A stretch of DNA of 32,125 nt, from NCBI GenBank assembly GCA_012839845.1, contig DUMM01000021.1, positions 1-32,125 of the forward strand, written 5' to 3'. Below are positions 14,513 to 23,143 of this stretch, one piece after another. Both the position numbers and the translations under genes were made by a program. This stretch comes from Bacillota bacterium (GTDB taxonomy: Bacteria; Bacillota; Limnochordia; DTU087). The notes below the pieces were generated by a model. That model saw only the letters and a program-made list of their open reading frames with translations. It had not been told where the DNA came from and searched no databases. The stretch's first letter is position 1. Each line of letters begins with the position of its first letter.

Positions 14513-15825
14513 GGGGAATAGGTACTGCAGTAGGGCTCAGCCGGCAGGATTACGATGCATTAAGGGAGACGGTTTACCACACCCGGCTGGCCAACGGCTT
14601 GAGAATATACGTAATGCCAAAGCCGGATTATAATGAGAAATACGCTGTATTTGCAACCCGCTACGGCTCCATAGATACCACCTTCATTCCGCCGGGGGAG
14701 GAGCAGGCAGTCATTACTCCGCCTGGCGTTGCCCACTTCCTTGAACACAAGCTCTTTGAGGGAGAAGGAAGCAGCGCCTTTGAAACCTTTGCTGGCCTGG
14801 GAGCATCAGTCAATGCCTACACCACCTACGGGCTGACCAGCTACTTGTTTTCCACCACAGATAATTTCTACCAGTGCCTGGAAGCCCTGGTGGATTTTGT
14901 ACAGCACCCTTATTTCACTGAAGAGAGCGTAGCTAAAGAGCAGGGGATCATCGCTCAGGAGATCAGCATGTATGAAGACAATCCTAGTGTCCGGGTGTAT
15001 AACAACCTTCTCCAGGCCATGTATCACTATCACCCGGTGAGGGAGAAAATTGCCGGTACCATCGAGTCAGTGGCGGCCATTACACCGAGAATTCTCTACC
15101 GGTGCCACAGCACCTTCTACCATCCGGAGAACATGATCCTATTTGCCATCGGCAATATTGATCCGGAAAAGGTGGTGCGGGCGGTGGAAAGCCGTTTGCG
15201 GGCCGACGGACATGCGGTGCAAGGGACGATCCGCAGAGTCTATCCCAGCGAGCCGGAAAGCGTTAAGGAAGCCAGGATCGAGGAGCAGATGTCGGTGGCC
15301 AGGCCCCTTTGTTACCTGGGTTTCAAAGACAATCAACTGGCCTCAGGGGATGAGCTTTTGCAGCGCCAGCTGGCTGCCAGCCTGAGCCTACAGATTCTCT
15401 TTGGGAAGACGTCTGCCCTCTACAACCGGCTGTATGAAAGCGGCCTCATAGACAACTCCTTCACAAGCTACTATACAGCTGAGGAAAGCTTTGCCTATTC
15501 CATCGTAGGGGGAGTGACGCCGGATCCGCTAAAGCTGGAAGAAGCCATCCTGGCCGGCCTTAAGGAAGCCCGGGAAAACGGCATTGCACAGGAGGAGTTT
15601 GGAAGGCAGAAGAGAAAGTCAATAGGTGGTTTTCTCTACGCCCTTAATTCCCTAGATTTCATCGCCAACAATTTCATTTCAACGAGATTCAGAGGAAGCT
15701 CTCTCTTTTCGTATTTGGACGTACTGCAAAACCTCAGAATTGAGGATGTGGAGCGCTGCCTGGAAGAGCAGCTGATTGAGGAGCGCCTATCTGTATCCAT
15801 TATTTGGCCCCGCCACCAGCCCTAA
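14509..15825 (+). CDS. YmfH-like M16 zinc peptidase
   Basis: This 438-residue protein is the catalytic member of the M16 pair. The inverted zinc motif HFLEH is at residues 76-80, with the downstream Glu pair EQGIIAQE (144 and 151) supplying the third ligand, followed by the second M16 domain. The GTG start at 14509 overlaps the stop of the preceding gene (GTGA), with CAGGAGGTG eight bases upstream, which indicates translational coupling and likely heterodimer formation. The role is inferred from B. subtilis YmfH (EF-P modification). A more general peptide-processing role is also possible. Confidence 0.93.
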   Translation: MRGIGTAVGLSRQDYDALRETVYHTRLANGLRIYVMPKPDYNEKYAVFATRYGSIDTTFIPPGEEQAVITPPGVAHFLEHKLFEGEGSSAFETFAGLGASVNAYTTYGLTSYLFSTTDNFYQCLEALVDFVQHPYFTEESVAKEQGIIAQEISMYEDNPSVRVYNNLLQAMYHYHPVREKIAGTIESVAAITPRILYRCHSTFYHPENMILFAIGNIDPEKVVRAVESRLRADGHAVQGTIRRVYPSEPESVKEARIEEQMSVARPLCYLGFKDNQLASGDELLQRQLAASLSLQILFGKTSALYNRLYESGLIDNSFTSYYTAEESFAYSIVGGVTPDPLKLEEAILAGLKEARENGIAQEEFGRQKRKSIGGFLYALNSLDFIANNFISTRFRGSSLFSYLDVLQNLRIEDVERCLEEQLIEERLSVSIIWPRHQP

Positions 15826-15881
15826 AGTCGGGAGCAGGCGGATGCCCTTGCGTTTGGCAGCTTTTTGCAGGAATGATGACC

Positions 15882-16475
15882 ATGCTGAAAGATAAGAAAG
15901 CTATCAGGGAGAGCATCTTAGCCGCCAGGAACAGGCTGACTGAGGATGAGCGGCGGAGACTCAGCCTCCAAGTCCGGGACCGGTTCTTTGCTCTGCCTGA
16001 AGTAGTCTCTGCCCGGCGGCTGCTCTTGTTTCTGTCCTTCGGCAGCGAGGTGGATACTTGGCTGTTCTTGGAGCATGCCTTGTCCCTGGGCAAGGAGGTG
16101 GCGGCTCCCGTTACTCTGCGGCAGACGAGGGAGCTAGCCTTCTATCCCATCCGCAGTCGGGACGAGGCTGCCCCAGGCCATTGGGGGATTTACGAGCCCA
16201 AAATGGAAGGTGAGCCGATTCTGCCGGGAGGGGAAGATGTGGTAGCAGTTCCCGGGGTTGCCTTTGACCGCAGGGGTCGGCGCATCGGCTACGGAGGCGG
16301 ATATTACGACCGATTCCTGGCTGGAAAAGGCGCCGGAGCGTGGAAGGTGGGCATCTGCTTTGACCTGCAGCTTGTAGATGAGCTCCCGCAGGCGGAACAC
16401 GATGTGCCTGTTGATGCGGTGGTGACCGAGATGGAGACTGTCGTAGTCCGCAAAGGCAGATTACCCGGCGACTGA
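15882..16475 (+). CDS. 5-formyltetrahydrofolate cyclo-ligase
   Basis: This 197-residue enzyme converts 5-formyl-THF and ATP to 5,10-methenyl-THF, rescuing the stored folate form. GIYEPK (about 102-107) and the ATP-site motif GYGGGYYDR (136-144) are diagnostic, and the length matches the family. I start at ATG 15882 (MLKDKKAIRES), nine bases after AGGA. The in-frame region upstream reads as Pro/Gly/Cys-rich and is not family-like. It follows ymfH by 56 bp. Confidence 0.95.
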   Translation: MLKDKKAIRESILAARNRLTEDERRRLSLQVRDRFFALPEVVSARRLLLFLSFGSEVDTWLFLEHALSLGKEVAAPVTLRQTRELAFYPIRSRDEAAPGHWGIYEPKMEGEPILPGGEDVVAVPGVAFDRRGRRIGYGGGYYDRFLAGKGAGAWKVGICFDLQLVDELPQAEHDVPVDAVVTEMETVVVRKGRLPGD

Positions 16476-16541
16476 GGAGAGGAAAATGCCAAGCCGGAGC
16501 GGAATCATCCAAGGGGGCGATAACCCGGGGGAGGGTCTTAG

Positions 16542-17156
16542 GTGTATAAACCTGCACAGGAAATGCCGCTGCTGGAGAAATTGGCCCGCAATCCCATCAT
16601 TGCAGGGATCCGGGACCCCAATACAGCTAGATTGGCAATAGATCGGGGAATGCAGGTGTTTTTCATCTTGGGGGGGACCCTGCTTGAGCTCGGCCCAATG
16701 GTTTCTGCCATCAAAGATGTACCGGACTGTTTGGTCTTTTTGCACATAGATCTAGTTTCCGGTGTAGGTAAAGACGCAGCGGGCGTTGAGTACCTAGCCA
16801 AGACCATGCCGCTGGATGGGATTGTGACTACCCGCAACTACTTGATTCGGGCGGCTAAAGACGCGGGGCTGTTGGCGGTGCAGCGCTTGTTCGCCCTGGA
16901 CTCAGAGGGAGTGAAGACAGGGCTGACTATGATTCAATCCGCACAGCCTGACGCAGTTGAGATCTTGCCGGCTTTGGTTTTGCCCCATCTGGCAGACAGG
17001 CTGCCGCTGGACGAGATGCCTCCCATTATTGCCGGTGGCTTGGTGGAAACATGGGCTGATGTGGAGGCAGTCCTCCGGGGCCCTGCTGTGGGAATATCCA
17101 CCAGCAGGGTGGAGCTTTGGGACCCCCATAGGAGTCAGCGCAGGGGAGAAGCATAA
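16542..17156 (+). CDS. glpP: GlpP, glycerol-3-phosphate-responsive antiterminator
   Basis: This 204-residue protein is the GlpP antiterminator, a TIM-barrel-like protein that binds glycerol-3-phosphate and leader RNA to allow glp gene transcription in Bacillota. The segments NPIIAGIRDP, FFILGGTLLEL, FLHIDLVSGVGKD and DGIVTTRNYLIRAAK match the family throughout. The length is normal. The start is GTG 16542, with GGGGGAGG seven bases upstream. The usual partners glpF, glpK and glpD are not next to it. Instead a HAD phosphatase follows 27 bp later. Confidence 0.94.
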   Translation: MYKPAQEMPLLEKLARNPIIAGIRDPNTARLAIDRGMQVFFILGGTLLELGPMVSAIKDVPDCLVFLHIDLVSGVGKDAAGVEYLAKTMPLDGIVTTRNYLIRAAKDAGLLAVQRLFALDSEGVKTGLTMIQSAQPDAVEILPALVLPHLADRLPLDEMPPIIAGGLVETWADVEAVLRGPAVGISTSRVELWDPHRSQRRGEA

Positions 17157-17183
17157 ACAAGGGTTGAGAAGAAACCGGAAAGG

Positions 17184-17993
17184 ATGTCGCGCAAGTTGAA
17201 CCAGATGCCGCTATACGACGGATACATATTCGATTTAGATGGGACTATCTACTTGGGAGAAAACCTGATTCCCGGCGCAGACCGGGTGGTGGCGGAGCTG
17301 CGGGCGGCTGGGAAAGGTGTAGTGTTTTTGTCCAACAAGCCCATCCAGACCCGCTATGATTACGCTGCCAAGCTCACCCGCCTGGGGATCCCTACAGATG
17401 TCGGCAGGGTGATCAATTCGTCCTTTGTACTGGCACAGTACCTGCGGCGGGAGGCTCCCGGGTGTTTGTGCTATGTCATTGGCGAGCAGGCTCTGCTGGA
17501 TGATCTGGATGAGGCCGGAGTCAAGTACATACTGGAGCCGGAAAAAGTGGATTACCGGGTGGATTATGTAGTCCTGGCCTTTGACCGGACCTTTGATTAC
17601 CAAAAGCTCAACCGGGCTTTGCAGTGCGTCAAGCGGGGAGCCCGTTTGATCGCCACCAACGGCGATCGGACCTGTCCTGTGGAGGGGGGCGAGATCCCCG
17701 ATGCCGGGGGAGTCATCGGCGCTGTGGAGGGTACATCCGGGAAGAAAGTAGAACTGATTGTGGGCAAACCTAATCCCATGACGCTAAAAGTAGCTTTGGA
17801 CCTGCTGGGGCTTCCACCGGAGCGGTGCCTGATGGTGGGGGATAGAATCGAGACAGACATCCTCATGGGCAAGAAGACCGGCTTGGCAACGGCTTTGGTG
17901 ATGACCGGGGTCACAAGCTGGGAGACTTTAGAAGCTTCCGAAGTTGAACCTGATTATGTGCTGAATTCGGTGGTTGAGCTGCGCACCAGGTGA
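17184..17993 (+). CDS. HAD-IIA (NagD-like) phosphatase
   Basis: This 269-residue protein is a HAD hydrolase with all catalytic motifs: DLDGT (17-21, nucleophile Asp 17), SNK (50-52), GKP (194-196) and GDRIETD (219-225). The large cap inserted between motifs II and III (about 70-180) is the type IIA cap of NagD, AraL and p-nitrophenylphosphatase-like enzymes, which act on small phosphate esters. Directly after glpP, a role in glycerol phosphate or phosphoglycolate removal is conceivable (inference). The ATG at 17184 has AAAGG touching it. A TTG at 17196 is an alternative start. Confidence 0.93.
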   Translation: MSRKLNQMPLYDGYIFDLDGTIYLGENLIPGADRVVAELRAAGKGVVFLSNKPIQTRYDYAAKLTRLGIPTDVGRVINSSFVLAQYLRREAPGCLCYVIGEQALLDDLDEAGVKYILEPEKVDYRVDYVVLAFDRTFDYQKLNRALQCVKRGARLIATNGDRTCPVEGGEIPDAGGVIGAVEGTSGKKVELIVGKPNPMTLKVALDLLGLPPERCLMVGDRIETDILMGKKTGLATALVMTGVTSWETLEASEVEPDYVLNSVVELRTR

Positions 17994-18053
17994 AGTTGAT
18001 GATGATTGGTTCTTGGCGCGGGGAAATCCAGAAGCAGGGGAGATGAGGAATTG

Positions 18054-19511
18054 GTGGCCTTGACCAGACAGAAGCGGTCATTTGCGGTTGCCGCAGCCTG
18101 TTGTCTTATAGCAATAGCCGCCGCGGCCTTACACGGAGGGAGCGTCTCAGCCAAAGAAGGCACCTCGAGTTTGGACGGCAGCAGGATCCTGCGCAACATG
18201 GCGGCTCAATTCAGCGGTGCCCAAAATCTTGCCGGTAGAGTCACTGTACTGATCCAAAAGGACGGAGTCAGCGTTTCTGTGACGGGGGACATTAAGATCA
18301 AGGACTGGGAGCAGCTGCGTCTAGACTGCGAATCCGATAATCCCGTTATTCCCACAACCATTATCACTGATGGCGAATTGGTCGCTTATTATATGCCCAA
18401 TTCAACCAAACCTCGCATCGCCCACGACCCTTCGGAGATCGGCTTTCCCTTGATTACTGATCTCTCTTTAGCTGCTTTCACGCAGCTGCACAAGACCCAT
18501 GCCGGAGATCTCTTGGAAGAAAAGGAGTATCTGGGCCGTAAGGTGTACATGGTGCAGGTTCGGCCTGAGGGGACCGAAGATTTGCTGTGGGGGAAGGCTA
18601 TGTTTTGGGTGGATGCCCAAAGCTGGCTGCCGCTGCGGGTAACCAACCTTGATACCCCCTTGTTTTCCATCGAGTTTAGGGCGACCGACTGGGAAGAAGA
18701 TACCCAGGGACAGCTCATCAATGTGACGGGGGAGCTGATCCATCGGGGTGCCAACCGAGTGGTAATGGTCCTTGACCTTCACCGGTTTGAGGAAGGCACA
18801 TGGTTTCCGAAGAAAGTCAGCCTCTGGGATAACGGCCTGGAGGTGACTCAGAAGTTTTCCGACCTGAAGTTTAACGTGTCCCTATCTGATGAGCTGTTTT
18901 ACGTTGAGGAATTTGAGGTCCTGCGGACATCCCTGGCTAAGGGAGCGGCATTTCTGGCCTCCCGGAACTGGGAAGCGGCGGTGAAGGAGTATGAAAAGGT
19001 AGTGGCAATTGATCCCTACAATGTCGCTGCTCACTCCAATTTGGGATATGCCTATGTGGGAATAGGGGATGAGGCGGGAGCCATAGCCGAGTTTGAGCAG
19101 GTGATCATGCTGGCTCCCAATGATCCTTTGGGGTACAATAACTTAGCTTTCATCTACATCGATAACGGCATTTACTTGGAGAGGGCTCTGGAAATGGCCA
19201 AGAAGGCGGTAGAACTTTCACCGGGCAACGGAGCCTTCAGGGATACCCTGGGCTGGGGATATTACCAGCTGGGTGATTACGAACGGGCCGTTGAGGAGCT
19301 GACCGCAGCCTTAGAGCTGATGGGAGAGACGGAGCGGCCCTGGGACAGGGCACTGGTCCACTACCATTTGGGGATGGCCTACGCCGCCCAAAACCGCTGG
19401 GCCTCCGCTGAGGAGCAGTTTAAGAAGGCTCTGGGTTTGGACCCCAGTTTGGAGTCGGCGGAGAGGGAGCTGAAGCAGTTGGAAAAGCAGCGCCTAGAAA
19501 GCGCTGAATGA
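18054..19511 (+). CDS. Exported LolA-like domain protein with C-terminal TPR repeats
   Basis: This 485-residue protein starts with a Sec signal peptide (basic start, Ala-rich core, cut likely after VSA near residue 32). The Cys pair in the core is not followed by a lipobox context. Residues 40-280 resemble the LolA/RseB/GerS-type half-barrel: alternating strands, GRVTVLIQKDGVSVSVTGDIKIK, and a FWVDAQSWLPLRV segment that is typical of the fold. Residues 294-480 contain at least four TPR units (YNVAAHSNLGYAYVGIGDEA and similar). The start is GTG 18054, with GGGGAGATGAGG upstream. It could be a cell-envelope carrier or scaffold. Since cwlD is nearby, a role like the clostridial CwlD partner GerS is possible but untested. 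Confidence 0.8.
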   Translation: MALTRQKRSFAVAAACCLIAIAAAALHGGSVSAKEGTSSLDGSRILRNMAAQFSGAQNLAGRVTVLIQKDGVSVSVTGDIKIKDWEQLRLDCESDNPVIPTTIITDGELVAYYMPNSTKPRIAHDPSEIGFPLITDLSLAAFTQLHKTHAGDLLEEKEYLGRKVYMVQVRPEGTEDLLWGKAMFWVDAQSWLPLRVTNLDTPLFSIEFRATDWEEDTQGQLINVTGELIHRGANRVVMVLDLHRFEEGTWFPKKVSLWDNGLEVTQKFSDLKFNVSLSDELFYVEEFEVLRTSLAKGAAFLASRNWEAAVKEYEKVVAIDPYNVAAHSNLGYAYVGIGDEAGAIAEFEQVIMLAPNDPLGYNNLAFIYIDNGIYLERALEMAKKAVELSPGNGAFRDTLGWGYYQLGDYERAVEELTAALELMGETERPWDRALVHYHLGMAYAAQNRWASAEEQFKKALGLDPSLESAERELKQLEKQRLESAE

Positions 19512-19563
19512 TGCAGTGCGATGGCAGCCCACCACAGGGTGAGGCGGGAGAGGGGGAAACCCT

Positions 19564-20508
19564 TTGGCATTTAGCTTAAGTCAGCGGCTTCGGGAGCGCC
19601 GAGCTGCCGGCGAGTTTGAGCTGTCGATGCCGGGCACCAGGCAGGTGCTGGAAGCCAAGTTAGCCTCTGGTTTCTTGGGCGGTGCCGAGGTGCGGGCTGG
19701 AAACTCCAGCTACTATCTGATTCAGGAAGAACTAGCCTTGGATTTCCCGCCCTTGGTGGGGCAGGCCCAGCGGCTGAGACGCCAGCTTCAGCTGGTGAGG
19801 GGCATCGGTCCCAAGACAGAAGCCAGGCTGAGAGAGGCCGGAATTGACTCCCTGGTGGACCTGCTGGACCACCAGCGGTTCGGCGGGGAGGCGGCTCAAG
19901 TGCTCAAGGCAATTGATGCCCGGGATGGGGCTGAGCTTATCCGGTGGGGCGCAGCCGATTGGGATGTAGCGGCACTCTTCTCACCGGATGAGTTTGTCTT
20001 TTTAGACCTTGAGACCACCGGGCTGTACGGAACGCAGCCCCTGTTTCTTGTGGGTTTGATTTATCTCGAGAAGGGGAACCTCTTGCTTAAGCAGCTCCTC
20101 GCCCGCAGTTTTGAAGAGGAGGAGGGGGTTCTGACAGCGGCCCGGGACATTTTGAGCAGGCGGCCGGTGTGGGTATCCTATAACGGGCTTACTTTCGACG
20201 AACCGTTTCTGAAAAGCCGCTTTTGCTGCTATTTCGGAGAAAGCCCAGCTCCTAAACTCCATATAGACCTTTTGCGGCATGTGCGGGAGCACTATCGGGA
20301 TGTGCTGCCCAACTGCCGTCTGACTACGGTGGAAACATACCTGTTGGATACCTACCGGGGAGATGATGTCCCCAGCTATATGATTCCAGAGCTTTATTAC
20401 CAGTTTGTGATGTACCAGGAGCCCGCTCTGCTGGAAGGGATTCTGCTGCACAATGCCCGAGACCTCAAGAGTTTGGTGCGGCTGATGGGTGTGCTCCAGG
20501 GTTTGTAG
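19564..20508 (+). CDS. YprB-like RNase H-fold exonuclease protein
   Basis: This 314-residue protein has a helix-hairpin-helix nucleic-acid-binding motif (VRGIGPKTEARLREAG, 78-93) followed by a DEDD-type exonuclease fold. FLDLETTG gives Asp 148 and Glu 150, SYNGLTFDEPFL gives Asp 212, and HNARD gives His 296 and Asp 300. This is the YprB arrangement known in Bacillota, whose substrate is not established. The TTG start at 19564 has GAGGGGG six bases upstream. It lies in the run of genes between the TPR protein and YhaM. Confidence 0.88.
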   Translation: MAFSLSQRLRERRAAGEFELSMPGTRQVLEAKLASGFLGGAEVRAGNSSYYLIQEELALDFPPLVGQAQRLRRQLQLVRGIGPKTEARLREAGIDSLVDLLDHQRFGGEAAQVLKAIDARDGAELIRWGAADWDVAALFSPDEFVFLDLETTGLYGTQPLFLVGLIYLEKGNLLLKQLLARSFEEEEGVLTAARDILSRRPVWVSYNGLTFDEPFLKSRFCCYFGESPAPKLHIDLLRHVREHYRDVLPNCRLTTVETYLLDTYRGDDVPSYMIPELYYQFVMYQEPALLEGILLHNARDLKSLVRLMGVLQGL

Positions 20509-20610
20509 AGGATGAAAGTGGGTTGGGACTGATGCCGCAGTCACCCCTGTATACGGCTGGTGTCAGGTCTCAACACCGCAGCAGGCTGGGCCCTTGATAG
20601 GAGAGTGAAA

Positions 20611-21594
20611 ATGCAGGTTAAAGATATGGCCGAGGGAGCTTTGGTGCGGGGACATTACCTTATCACCCGCAAGGAGCTGATACCATTTTCATCTAAGCCG
20701 GGACGGTTCCTATTGGTACATTTAGCAGATAAGACCGGCGAGATCAGAGGGATTGTTTGGAATCAGGCGGAGGAGGTTGCTGCCCAGATCGCCACCGGCG
20801 ATATAGTGGCAGTGGAGGGCAGAGTGACAGTTTACCGGGATACCCTGCAGATAGTGTGCAGCTCGGTGATGAAGCCCCTGCCGGGAGAGTATTCACCAGA
20901 GGATTTTCTGCCTGCCTCAAGGCGCAGCCGGGAATCCATGCTGGCAGAGCTGATGGAGGTCATTCAGGAGGTCGAGGATAGAGACTGCCGGGCTTTGCTG
21001 GAGGCTGTCTTTACGCCTGATTTCCTTCAGGCCTTTACCTGGGCTCCGGCGGCCAGGTCTATGCATCAAGCATATGTCGGCGGGCTCGCGGAGCATACTC
21101 TGAATGTAGTGCGGCTTTGCCAAAAGGTGGCTGAGCTCTATCCAGAAGTTGACCGCAACCTATTGATAACCGGAGCCCTGCTGCACGATATCGGCAAGGT
21201 CTACGAGTACAAGATCAAGGCTGCCATCGAGATCACTGATGTCGGCCGGCTGATCGGTCACGTAGTCATCGGCCACGACACAGTCACCGAGGCCATAGCC
21301 GGGATCGAAGGTTTCTCCGAGGAGAAAGCTCTGCGCCTGCGCCACATGCTCCTCAGCCATCACGGTCAGCTGGAGTGGGGATCGCCCAAAGAGCCCCAGA
21401 CATTGGAGGCCTGCATCCTGCACCACTGCGACAATTTAGACAGCGAAGTAAGCAAGTTTGCCGAGGTGTTGGCCGCTGCCGGGCAGGGGGAAAGGTGGAC
21501 TCCTTACGATTCCCGCTTGGGCCGCTCGCTTTTTGCCGGTAACGGCGACTTCTTTGAGCCGGCGGTGGAGGATGCGGCGTCAGAAAGGAATTAG
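20611..21594 (+). CDS. yhaM: YhaM-family 3'-5' exoribonuclease
   Basis: This 327-residue enzyme joins an N-terminal OB-fold (FLLVHLADKTGEIRGIVWN, about 33-51) to an HD-domain phosphohydrolase (GGLAEHTLNVV, then LLHDIGKVYEY with HD at 192-193, and HHCDNLD further on). That is the layout of B. subtilis YhaM, a manganese-dependent 3'-5' exonuclease of RNA turnover. The ATG 20611 start has TAGGAGAG six bases upstream. Codons before it lack a ribosome site. The stop is two bases before the methyltransferase ATG, so the two genes are tightly coupled. Confidence 0.93.
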   Translation: MQVKDMAEGALVRGHYLITRKELIPFSSKPGRFLLVHLADKTGEIRGIVWNQAEEVAAQIATGDIVAVEGRVTVYRDTLQIVCSSVMKPLPGEYSPEDFLPASRRSRESMLAELMEVIQEVEDRDCRALLEAVFTPDFLQAFTWAPAARSMHQAYVGGLAEHTLNVVRLCQKVAELYPEVDRNLLITGALLHDIGKVYEYKIKAAIEITDVGRLIGHVVIGHDTVTEAIAGIEGFSEEKALRLRHMLLSHHGQLEWGSPKEPQTLEACILHHCDNLDSEVSKFAEVLAAAGQGERWTPYDSRLGRSLFAGNGDFFEPAVEDAASERN

Positions 21595-21596
21595 CC

Positions 21597-22196
21597 ATGG
21601 GTAACGAACACTATTTTACCCCTTATCCCACATCCCATTCCGCTGCTTTGCAGATAACCGCGGTGCTCAGGGGGAAGGAGTATCAGTTTGTTACAGAAGC
21701 AGGCGTTTTTTCCCGGTCGCGGGTGGATCAAGGGACCCGGCTGCTGATTGAAGCCCTGCCCCTGCCTTCCGAGGGCAGGATGCTGGATCTGGGCTGCGGC
21801 TATGGACCGGTAGGGATTGCGGCCGCCAGAGAAAATCCCGGTTTGGAAGTTGTGATGGTGGACATCAACCGAAGGGCAGTTGAACTAGCGGCGGTCAATG
21901 CCCGCTTAAACGGAGTTGTCAATGTAGATATACGGCAGGGAGACGGATTCTCTGTAGTGCCGGAAAAGGATTTTGCGTTGATTGCCTCCAACCCGCCCAT
22001 TCGGGCGGGAAAGCAGGTTGTCTATCCTCTCCTGGCAGCAGCCAGAGAGCACCTTGCTCCTGACGGTCTTCTCTGTGTTGTGATCCGCACTAAACAAGGT
22101 GCCCGCAGTTTGGAAAAATACCTGGCCGGCATTTACTCCCAGGTGGAGACCGTCGCCAAGGGCGGCGGCTATCGAGTCTTTGCCGCAAGAAGGTGA
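21597..22196 (+). CDS. RsmC-type class I SAM methyltransferase
   Basis: This 199-residue protein is a class I methyltransferase. The SAM site DLGCGYGPVGIAAA is at 64-77, an acidic VDIN follows at 89-92, and the amino-group methylation motif SNPPIRAGK is at 131-139. Short single-domain proteins of this kind (YbxB type) are related to RsmC, which makes N2-methylguanosine in 16S rRNA. The YFTPYPTSHSA opening is also family-like. The rRNA target is inferred from the family. The ATG at 21597 follows AAAGGAA by six bases. Confidence 0.9.
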   Translation: MGNEHYFTPYPTSHSAALQITAVLRGKEYQFVTEAGVFSRSRVDQGTRLLIEALPLPSEGRMLDLGCGYGPVGIAAARENPGLEVVMVDINRRAVELAAVNARLNGVVNVDIRQGDGFSVVPEKDFALIASNPPIRAGKQVVYPLLAAAREHLAPDGLLCVVIRTKQGARSLEKYLAGIYSQVETVAKGGGYRVFAARR

Positions 22197-22290
22197 CGGG
22201 AGATTTCATTAATATCCGGGATGCTCCTGCATAAGTCTGTAGATGAGTTGGGAAGCCAGCTACCAATTCTACAGACTGGAGTTGAGGAGC

Positions 22291-23085
22291 GTGGCCCGGC
22301 GAGCAGTCATCATTGTTATTACCCGCAGGCTGCGGCAGAAGCTGCTTTGTATCCTTTGCGCACTGGCCTTGGCGGGAACCTGTATAGCCTGGGCTAAAGG
22401 CCGGTACTTTTTTCTGCGGACAGCCACCGGTTCTCTGAGCGAAAAAGTCGCCGGCCGGTTGGTTGTCATCGATCCCGGCCACGGGGGTAGCGACCCCGGG
22501 GCTGTGGGGCCAGAAGGCGTGATGGAGAAGGATATTGTCCTCAATATCGTCAAGTATCTAGAAGCCCGGCTAAACGAAGCTGCAGTCTACACCATCCTGA
22601 CCAGAAGCGGCGACGGCTGGGTGAGGCCGGTACCGGGCGGCAGCTTCTTCGGCAGCAAGCGCCAGGATTTGATCGAACGGGCGGAGATCGCCAACCGCAG
22701 CCAAGCGGATATTTTTATCAGTATCCACTGCAACAGTTTCCCCCAATCCATCTGGTCTGGAGCCCAAACCTTTTACTATCCCGGTCGAGAAGAAAGCCGC
22801 ATACTGGCCGTCGCTATCCAAACCGAATTGGTCCGGCGTTTAGGTCCCAACCGCAGGCAGGCCAATACAGGGGATTACCGGGTTCTGAAGGAGGCCAAGA
22901 TGCCCGCGGTGGTGGTGGAAGCGGGCTTCTTGTCCAACCCTCGGGAAGGCCGTCTGCTGGCTGATGCCGACTACCAGAAAAGGGTGGCTGATGCCATATT
23001 CTGGGGAATCATCCGGTACTTCCAGATGCTGGAGGCAGGGCCCCAGAGGGTTGGCGGGGAGGAGCCGGTCAGAGGGATGGAGTAA
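22291..23085 (+). CDS. cwlD: CwlD-type N-acetylmuramoyl-L-alanine amidase
   Basis: This 264-residue enzyme is an amidase_3 zinc amidase anchored by an N-terminal hydrophobic segment (about 18-36). The zinc ligands are visible: His 64 in IDPGHGG, Glu 79 in VMEKD, His 146 in SIHCNS, and the catalytic Glu 210 in VVEAGFLSNP. The TGDYRVLKEAKMPAVVVEAGFLSN stretch matches CwlD, which removes peptides from cortex muramic acid so that muramic-delta-lactam can form (family knowledge). That mark is needed for cortex breakdown at germination. The start is uncertain. GTG 22291 has GGAG nine bases upstream, while ATG 22243 has no ribosome site. Confidence 0.92.
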   Translation: MARRAVIIVITRRLRQKLLCILCALALAGTCIAWAKGRYFFLRTATGSLSEKVAGRLVVIDPGHGGSDPGAVGPEGVMEKDIVLNIVKYLEARLNEAAVYTILTRSGDGWVRPVPGGSFFGSKRQDLIERAEIANRSQADIFISIHCNSFPQSIWSGAQTFYYPGREESRILAVAIQTELVRRLGPNRRQANTGDYRVLKEAKMPAVVVEAGFLSNPREGRLLADADYQKRVADAIFWGIIRYFQMLEAGPQRVGGEEPVRGME

Positions 23086-23143
23086 GCCTTCCTTTAGATA
23101 CCGGCGGCTTCGGCTAACGCCGGTTGCGGAGGGGTGATGTCCT

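Noticed and set aside
23100-23124. Hairpin ACCGGCG/CGCCGGT between cwlD and the racemase gene as a terminator
   Set aside because: There is no T-run after it and the genes are only 58 bp apart, so it is more likely incidental or part of the ribosome-site region.
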